From Ovis canadensis (taxonomy: Eukaryota > Chordata > Mammalia > Artiodactyla > Bovidae), in the NCBI RefSeq assembly GCF_042477335.2, contig NC_091262.1, forward strand, positions 46,783,001 through 46,847,000: DNA of 64,000 nt, written 5' to 3'. Made by a program: the position numbers and the translations under genes. The notes under the pieces were generated by a model, which was not told where the DNA came from, searched no databases, and worked only from the letters and a program-made list of their open reading frames with translations. This document shows positions 58,591 through 64,000 of this stretch, in pieces (position 1 is the first letter of the stretch; every line of letters begins with the position of its first letter).

Positions 58591-58605
58591 ATGTGTTCTC
58601 CACAG
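58576..58605 (+). promoter_or_regulatory. PTPN9: Rebuilt 3' splice site of PTPN9 exon 6
   Basis: The SINE tail supplies GTGACTAAC, a close match to the branch-point consensus, with the branch A at 58583, 23 bases before the exon. No AG lies between it and CCACAG at 58605. The pyrimidine tract is short (TGTGTTCTCC) and interrupted upstream by CA repeats. The site looks usable but may be weak. Confidence 0.6.
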
Positions 58606-58716
58606 GGAGCTTTTCCAGCTCGTTTGAAGAAAGTGCTGATTGTGGGAGCACCCATATGGTTCTGAGTGCCCTATTCCATTATCAGCCTCCTTCTGAAGGA
58701 TAAAGTTCGGGAGAGG
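58606..58716 (+). CDS. PTPN9: PTPN9 coding exon 6 (37 codons) with an in-frame TGA
   Basis: It encodes GAFPARLKKVLIVGAPIWF, then TGA at 58663-58665, then VPYSIISLLLKDKVRER. It is part of the CRAL-TRIO domain, codons 177-213. I recall Arg at the stop position, so CGA to TGA is the simplest change, at a CpG. Phase is 0 at both ends and the donor is AGG|GTAAGG. The codons on both sides of the stop are conserved and there is no indel. A stop here would end the protein after 195 residues, before the whole phosphatase domain, with exon junctions downstream that should trigger decay. It could be a sequence error, a variant of the sequenced animal, or a fixed change bypassed by splicing. Confidence 0.9.
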
Positions 58717-60500
58717 GTAAGGCAAGCTAACTTTATTATTTGGAGGTGGGATAGGTACAGTTCCATCTCTGCTGTTGAAACTTGCCAATTAATTCTCTGC
58801 CTTCAAAAGCCTTCCTGACTTGTCTCTCTTCCTGCTTCTGTTAGTGTGTTCACTTATATTTTCTGCTTTATTCTTTACTCAGCTCAGTACAAGCTTCCTT
58901 TTTGACTGTACTACAAGTTCCTTGAAGTTTGAACCTGGAAATAATTTGGGCACTTCCCCTCTATATAGTACCTTGCATGCAGCTAATATCGAAGAAATGT
59001 GTCCCATGAGTAACTTAGAGATAGCTACCACTTCCCAAATTTAGATTTGTACAGCTTCTAATATAATTACCTCAGTTGAGCTGGTATTTGATTTTGTTCA
59101 ACTGGAAGTATCACTCAGTCCCTTTGACCACCAGGGTGGTAAAGGAGAATCTCAGACACTTTTTTACTCCTGGCATTTTCTCTTAAAACAGCTTGTTGCT
59201 TCCTAACTTCAAAAGTGTTGTCTAACATCATCTTAATTCTATTATCATTCCCCGAATATTCCATGACACAAAGATTATGGTTTTAGTCATTCACTCATTC
59301 ATTTCTCACCCTTAAGAGAAAGGGTATAGGAAACATTGGTATACTAGAATAAGATGATAATGTAAAATATTATCAGAGGGTTTTTTTTTAATATGAGATT
59401 ATATGAATACTAACAATACAGATCTTTGTTGCTGAGGCAACTTGGGTTGGAGGGAAAAAACTAAAGACATTTCGTTTTGTAGAAGGTTAGGGACTTAGTG
59501 ACCCCAGAGTAGGAGAGGTACTCTCCCAGGTGACTCTTTGAGAGGACTCCTTGGGTGAGTTCTTAACACTTACATTTTATACAAGTGTATATACATGCAT
59601 GTACAAGCTCAAAATATATTGAGCACCTTTACAGTCCAGGTTTTGAGCCTTGGGAATTAAAACTTGAGTGCCATAGCCCTTACTCCTGTGCAGCTCATGG
59701 TTGTGAAAGGGGACAAGACATGTTCAGAGGACTGTGGCTCAACGGGAACACAGAGGAGAATATTGCCTCAGACAGTCAGGGAAGGCTTCGCAAAAGAGTT
59801 GAGCCATAGCTGGTCCTTGAAGAGGCCATAGAGAAAAAGACAGCATTCCAGGAAGAAGCAGCAGCAAGCAAGGCAAACATCCCATTCCACACAGATTTCA
59901 AAAGGAACCAGCTAGGCTAATTTGGTCCAATATGGCTGTGTCCACTATGGCAGCAAAGAGAGGAATTGAGTATTATAGTTACTTCTCTAGCATTTTTCCT
60001 GGGCTTCCCTGCCTCTGGGTGGCTGGTTTTGTCTTGCTTTCATTTAGAAATCTATTTTTGAGAATATCCATACCAAGCTATGAGTAAAGGACAAGCTAAC
60101 AGACTTAGAATTGGTTACCTTAGTATGGGGTTGACAAAACAACCACTTTCTATGCATTCTTAGTAGTCAAAAAGGCCAGGACCCATGTGAGATGGAACTG
60201 GAAAGCCTTGTATATAGTATAAAGCCTTGGTTCTCTATACCTACCTTTATGTTTATGACATAAAGGAATGAGTTAATTCCAGGAATGAGTTTGCTATACA
60301 TTGTGGAAAATCAAACCTTTCCTGGGAAATTCCTAGGATTTCAATGTTAAACAGATGAAATTGCATTTACGTCTTTTCTAAGTATACCACGTGTTTCAAG
60401 CCAATCTCATCTCATTCTCTGAAGTACTTTGGTTCTTTACGTTCACTGTCTGTATGCCCCTCCTTCCCACAGACTCACGTAGTTCTCTCTTACTTTCCAG
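58717..60500 (+). other. PTPN9: PTPN9 intron 6 (1.8 kb)
   Basis: The donor is GTAAGG and the acceptor CTCTTACTTTCCAG. At about 59585-59990 it has an old LINE2-like repeat end (ATTGAGCACCTTTACAGTCC onward). The remainder is unrecognised. No gene is seen. Confidence 0.8.
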
Positions 60501-60829
60501 ATTCAGATATTGAAGACGTCTGAAGTCACCCAGCACCTGCCCAGAGAGTGCCTCCCGGAAAACCTGGGTGGATATGTCAAAATTGACCTCGCCACTTGGA
60601 ATTTCCAGTTTCTATCCCAGATGAATGGCCACCCAGATCCCTTCGATGAGATCATCCTGTTCTCCCTCCCTCCAGCCTTAGACTGGGACTCAGTGCATGT
60701 CCCAGACCCCCAAGCCATGACCATCCAGGAGTTGATGGACTATGTTAGCACCAGGCAGAAGCGGGGGATATACGAGGAGTATGAAGACATCCGTCGTGAG
60801 AACCCAGTTGGTACTTTCCACTGTTCCAT
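60501..60829 (+). CDS. PTPN9: PTPN9 coding exon 7 (109 codons plus 2 bases)
   Basis: It encodes residues 214-322 and two bases of Met323. It starts IQILKTSEVTQHLPRECLPE, the last part of the CRAL-TRIO fold, including NLGGYVKIDLATWNFQFL. Next comes a linker, PDPFDEIILFSLPPALDWDS. It ends with YEEYEDIRRENPVGTFHCS, the beginning of the phosphatase domain. The donor is CCAT|GTAAGT, and Met is completed by the next exon outside the window. Fully open across 329 bases. Compared with human as I recall it, about eight substitutions lie in the linker (for example GP to DP, PH to PQ, NA to ST). The intact frame after the exon 6 stop argues that the gene has been under constraint until recently. Confidence 0.96.
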
Positions 60830-61734
60830 GTAAGTAGGGAAGGTTTGGGCCAGTGATCACTTTCCAAGATGCTTGTGACACGTGTTAGTACACCTTCCAC
60901 ACCTTACATCCTTAAGAGAGGCTCTTCCTTAGGTTAAGGAGCACCACTTTCACTTAGATCATGGTTTCTCTCATCCAGAAAGAGGCACCAGTTGGCGCTT
61001 GTTGCCAGTAGCATATGCTGTGAAGTTTCTGAAGGTCTTTGGTAACAGTAGAGAAACTGTGTACTAAAGGATGCATTTTTTTGATGTGTTCCTGATATGC
61101 AAGTGCTTTTAGGGGAAAAAAAAAAAAGTAGAGGCCCAAAAGGTAGGCTGTTGATTCTTGTGGTAAGTGTGATCTCTGGTCCTTGCTTTTGGGCAGCTTC
61201 TGCCTAGAGCGTTTATAGTGTTACATTACTTTCTGAGGAGGCGTACTGGTCCATTTTAAATAACCCACAGTCAGTAAGAGAGAAGAGTTGCCTCTTAGGA
61301 ATTTAGCCTGTGGGATTTTCCTTCTACCTAAATTCTATAACTGGTTTGTAACTACTTGATAACTATTGTTGGGGGGTAGAGCACTGATCATTTCACTTAC
61401 TGCTGCTGTCATTTATCTTAACATGTTTTCATTGACTGCAGCGAAAACTTCTTTTCCTCCAAGTTTTGAGATCTGTTTGTTGAAAATTAAGGAAGCTGTC
61501 TTCAGTGGGTCTCAGGCTCAAGTACCAGCTTAGCCGAAAATAACCTCTGTGACTTACCCAAGTTATTTCCCTACTTTATACCTCAGTTTTCCTGTTTGTA
61601 ATATTTTATGTTAGACTCGCTGATATCCACTGATTATTTTATAGCTTAAATGTTTTAGGAATCTGTGAGTACCTCTCTCCCCTTGTAATTCCTCTCCAGC
61701 TTAGTCAGTGTACTGTAAAAAAGGTATGCAAAGA

Positions 61735-61885
61735 GTGAGGAAAGAAAGAGAAGGAAAAAGAAAGAGAATAATAACAAGTTAGGAAACAGATAAGGAAGGT
61801 AAGAGAGGAGAAGCAATTAAGAAAAAAAATCAGTAAAACAAGAATCCAAAGAAAAATAAGGAAAAAAAGAGCGAGAAAGCAGAGC
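61735..61885. repeat. Purine-rich (A/G) tract
   Basis: About 150 bases are almost all A and G on the plus strand (runs such as GAGGAAAGAAAGAGAAGGAA), with few pyrimidines. It could come from a decayed microsatellite. The 60-residue minus-strand frame of Leu, Phe and Ser is its translation and not a gene. Confidence 0.7.
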
Positions 61886-62539
61886 ATGTATCACGTGGGG
61901 AGAGTGTTCTTCCCCACCAGTTCTAGACCCCTATATGTGTCCAGTCCTTTTCCCAGCCAGAGCAGAGAGTGCACCCTTGTTCTGGGAATCCCTGACCTTG
62001 CTCTGGTGCTTCTGCTGAGGGGTCCTTAAGGTGTCATTTCTACCATGGTTCCCCTTCATCACATTAAAAAAGTATGTTTGGATTATCCTCTTTGCATCAT
62101 CCAAGTCAGCTATCATGTTATAATCAGAGAATATATCCCAATCTTATGGAAGGATTCCCAGTCCTGCCTCTTTATTTATTGAATGAATGAAAACATCCTA
62201 CTTCAGGAGCTAGAAACCAGAATCCTCAACATCTTCAGGCCTGTGTCTTACACTCAGTTCCAGTAGAACTGCTTACACAGAACAAACTGTTTTCCTTGGA
62301 ATTCTAGTTTAAGAAGTAGGTATTCACTGCGCTCCAGGATGCCCATGGACTGAGACTTTACCTTTTTTCCCCTCTACATCGTTCTTTCAAAGGATTTTTT
62401 TTTAATAAATAAAAATGTAATTTTTATTATGAGAAAATTGTAGATCAAAGATCATGTATGCCCTTTCCACAGCTATCCCATGGTAACATCTTCCAGAAGC
62501 TTTGTACAGTATCACAACTGGGATATTGATAAGTAAGTT

Positions 62540-62700
62540 AAGTGAAAGTTGCTCAGTCGTGTCTGACTCTTTGCGACCCCATGGACTATACAGTCCGTGG
62601 AATTCTCCAGGTCAGAATACTGGAGAGAGTAGCTGTTCCCTTCTCCAGGAGATCTTCCCAACCCAGGGATCGAACCCAGGTCTCCTACATTGCAGGTCCA
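62540..62700 (-). mobile_element. Bov-tA SINE, partial
   Basis: It contains AAGTTGCTCAGTCGTGTCTG, GATCTTCCCAACCCAGGGAT and TCTCCTACATTGCAGG, and stops before the reversed head. It is diverged. Confidence 0.88.
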
Positions 62701-62779
62701 CCAATCTTATTCAGATTTCCCCAGTTTTTGTTTGTGTGTTTGTGTATTTAGTTCTTTGCAATTTTTATCACTCAGGTAG

Positions 62780-64000
62780 GTTTGTGTATACAAAACCACA
62801 GTCAAGATACAGAATTCCATAACCACATACCTCTCCATTCTATCCCTCCCCATCCCTAACCCCTGTAACTACTAATCAATTTTCCATTACTATAATTTTG
62901 TCATTTCAAGAATGTTACTATATAGATGGAATCATACTGTATATAGACTTTTGGGATTGCCTTTTTTTACTCAGTGTAATTCTCTGGAGTTTCACCCAAG
63001 TTTTTATTTGTATCAAGTTTGTTCCTTTTTATTGCTGAATAATATCCCATGATATGATTGAACCACAGTGTAAACTGTTAACCAATTAACCACTTGTTGA
63101 AGGACATCTGGGTTGTTTCCAGTTTCTAGCGATTATGAGTAAAGCTGCTGTGAACATTCATGTCTAGGTTTTGTGTAAAAATAAGTTTCTGTTTCTCTGG
63201 GAGAAATGGCTAAGGGTGGAATTGCTAGGTTATATGTTAACTAAGTGTTTAGTTTTATGAAAAACTATCCAGCTGTTTCCTAGAGTGGCTATATTCTTCT
63301 GCATTCCCCCCAGCAATATGTGAATGGGCTGTTTCTTCTTTTGAAATATGTGTTATTGCTTTATCTGACTCTGCTGGGTCTCTGACCTTCACTGTGGCAT
63401 ATGGGATTCTTAGCTGCAGCCCCAGGGACCAAACCTGGGCCCCCTGCACTGGGAGCACGGGGTCTTAGCCACTGGACTCCCAGGGAAGTCCCAGAATGTC
63501 CGTTTTCTTTGCATCCTCCCCAGTGTTCAGTGTTGTCACTTTTTTTTTTTTGGCTGTTCTGATAGGTATGTAATGATACCCCTAAGTTAAAATTAAAATT
63601 GTGGTCTTAATTTACATTTTTCTACTAGCTAATGTTATTGAACATTTTTTCATGTACTTTTTTGCCATCTGTATATCCTCTTTGTAAAAATGTCTTTTGC
63701 CCATTTTCTATTTGGATTTTTTTTTTAAAACGCTTGATACTTGAGAGTTCTTTATGTTCTAGGTACTGGTTCTTTGTTGGATGCATAGTTTGAAAATATT
63801 TTCTTCCAGTCTGTAGCTTTTCTTTCTTTTTTTCTTTTCTGGTTCTCTTGTGAAGCAGAAGTTTATTTTGATGAAGTTCTTTAATCATTTTTTCCTCTAT
63901 GGATCATACTCTTGATGTCAAGCCTAAGAACACATTGCTTCGCCTTAGAATCCAAAGATTTTTCTACTTTTTTCCCTAAAATTTTTATAGTTTATGTTTT
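62780..64000 (-). mobile_element. Old L1 split by a CHR-2-type SINE
   Basis: The left part (to about 63349) has ATATAGATGGAATCATACTG and GACATCTGGGTTGTTTCCAG. The right part (from about 63493) has GCATCCTCCCCAGTGTTCAG and TCTTTTGCCCATTTTCTATT. All are reversed L1 words in the proper order. The element runs off the window end. Confidence 0.7.
63350..63492 (-). mobile_element. CHR-2-type SINE inserted in an L1
   Basis: It contains CTGACTCTGCTGGGTCTCTG and GGGACCAAACCTGGGCCCCC, with a reversed head CACTGGACTCCCAGGGAAGT. Confidence 0.75.

Larger units (their letters stand above)
49670..58605 (+). other. PTPN9: PTPN9 intron 5 (8.9 kb), ending in a SINE-modified acceptor
   Basis: The donor is GTAAGG. 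The used acceptor is TTCTCCACAG at 58596-58605, which is a target-site-duplicate copy; the same 10 bases occur at 58375-58384. The intron is rich in old L1. The stretches 49700-50750, 52660-53690 and 56430-57760 contain nothing I can name beyond AT-rich old repeat-like DNA. Confidence 0.88.
6400..64000 (+). other. PTPN9: PTPN9 gene, 5' half (exons 1 to 7; continues past the window)
   Basis: PTPN9 (PTP-MEG2) is a cytosolic tyrosine phosphatase that sits on secretory vesicles. Its N-terminal CRAL-TRIO (Sec14-like) domain binds phosphoinositides and phosphatidylserine; its C-terminal PTP domain acts on phosphotyrosine proteins, for example in vesicle fusion. Seven exons join in perfect phase: 7058-7120, 41027-41170, 43475-43564, 44286-44410, 49564-49669, 58606-58716 and 60501-60829. 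All introns are GT/AG. The encoded residues match PTPN9 as I recall it almost throughout. Introns are about 33.9, 2.3, 0.7, 5.2, 8.9 and 1.8 kb. The catalytic signature (HCSAGIGRTG) is not in the window. Codon 196 is a TGA stop in exon 6, so the model as written would give a 195-residue product subject to nonsense-mediated decay. It is not a processed copy, because introns and promoter are present. The gene start is approximate. Confidence 0.95.
60830..64000 (+). other. PTPN9: PTPN9 intron 7, partial
   Basis: It starts with the consensus donor GTAAGT. I looked for the next exon (expected to continue Met-Ser-Pro) and did not find it, so the exon lies past 64000. The region holds a purine-rich tract, a Bov-tA fragment and a long old L1. 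No gene is seen in 60830-61730 or 61900-62500. Confidence 0.85.

Noticed and set aside
58606..58716. Reading the exon 6 TGA as selenocysteine or programmed readthrough
   Set aside because: PTPN9 is not a known selenoprotein, the recalled residue is Arg, and the following context (TGA G) is not the CTAG-type readthrough signal.
6400..60829. PTPN9 copy as a processed pseudogene
   Set aside because: Six full introns with consensus splice sites, a CpG-island promoter and open flanking exons are present. The only lesion is the exon 6 stop.
60510..60833. Stand-alone 107-residue gene starting MKTSEV
   Set aside because: It is part of PTPN9 exon 7, entered by splicing at 60501. The apparent start is a TTG inside the exon and the apparent end reads into the donor site.
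1..64000. CRISPR array, bacterial operon, phage or endogenous retrovirus
   Set aside because: Direct repeats here are SINE copies or microsatellites, no retroviral long terminal repeat pair or gag-pol frame was seen, and the gene structure is that of a vertebrate.

Overview
This is vertebrate nuclear DNA from a ruminant, most likely a bovid. The evidence is dense RTE-type BovB LINE fragments, Bov-tA and Bov-A2 SINEs derived from BovB, older tRNA-derived cetartiodactyl SINEs (CHR-2 type), and ancient MIR, MER5A and L1 remnants. Genus and species cannot be decided from the sequence alone. The only protein-coding gene I can support is the 5' half of PTPN9 (protein tyrosine phosphatase non-receptor type 9, also called PTP-MEG2), on the + strand.

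Layout. Positions 1-2130 hold BovB fragments on the minus strand. Positions 2130-5900 are intergenic or upstream sequence with old repeats and a (CA)n(TA)n microsatellite. Positions about 5930-7300 are a CpG-rich promoter and 5' UTR, with ETS-, CRE-half- and GC-box-like motifs and two short upstream ORFs. Coding exons are: exon 1 7058-7120, exon 2 41027-41170, exon 3 43475-43564, exon 4 44286-44410, exon 5 49564-49669, exon 6 58606-58716 and exon 7 60501-60829. Every exon is flanked by GT/AG sites and the phases join exactly. Together they cover about the first 323 codons: the N-terminal CRAL-TRIO lipid-binding region, the linker and the first residues of the phosphatase domain. The rest of the phosphatase domain lies beyond the window. 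Intron 1 is about 34 kb and carries most of the repeats.

Main observation. Exon 6 is interrupted. Codon 196 is TGA (58663-58665) where I recall Arg in mammalian PTPN9; this is a single C-to-T change at a former CpG. The same exon has a Bov-tA SINE inserted exactly at its 3' splice site. The target-site duplication copies the acceptor, giving identical CACAG|GG sites at 58384/58385 and 58605/58606. The new intron end now takes its best branch-point candidate from the SINE tail. Exon 6 is 111 nt with phase 0 at both ends, so skipping it would keep the frame and remove the stop. Whether the stop is a sequencing error, an individual's variant or a fixed change cannot be told from here. The other exons are fully open, which argues against an old dead gene.

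No other genes, RNA genes or CRISPR arrays could be supported. Repeat boundaries are approximate unless a target-site duplication is quoted. Repeat family names rest on recognition of consensus features and not on a search.
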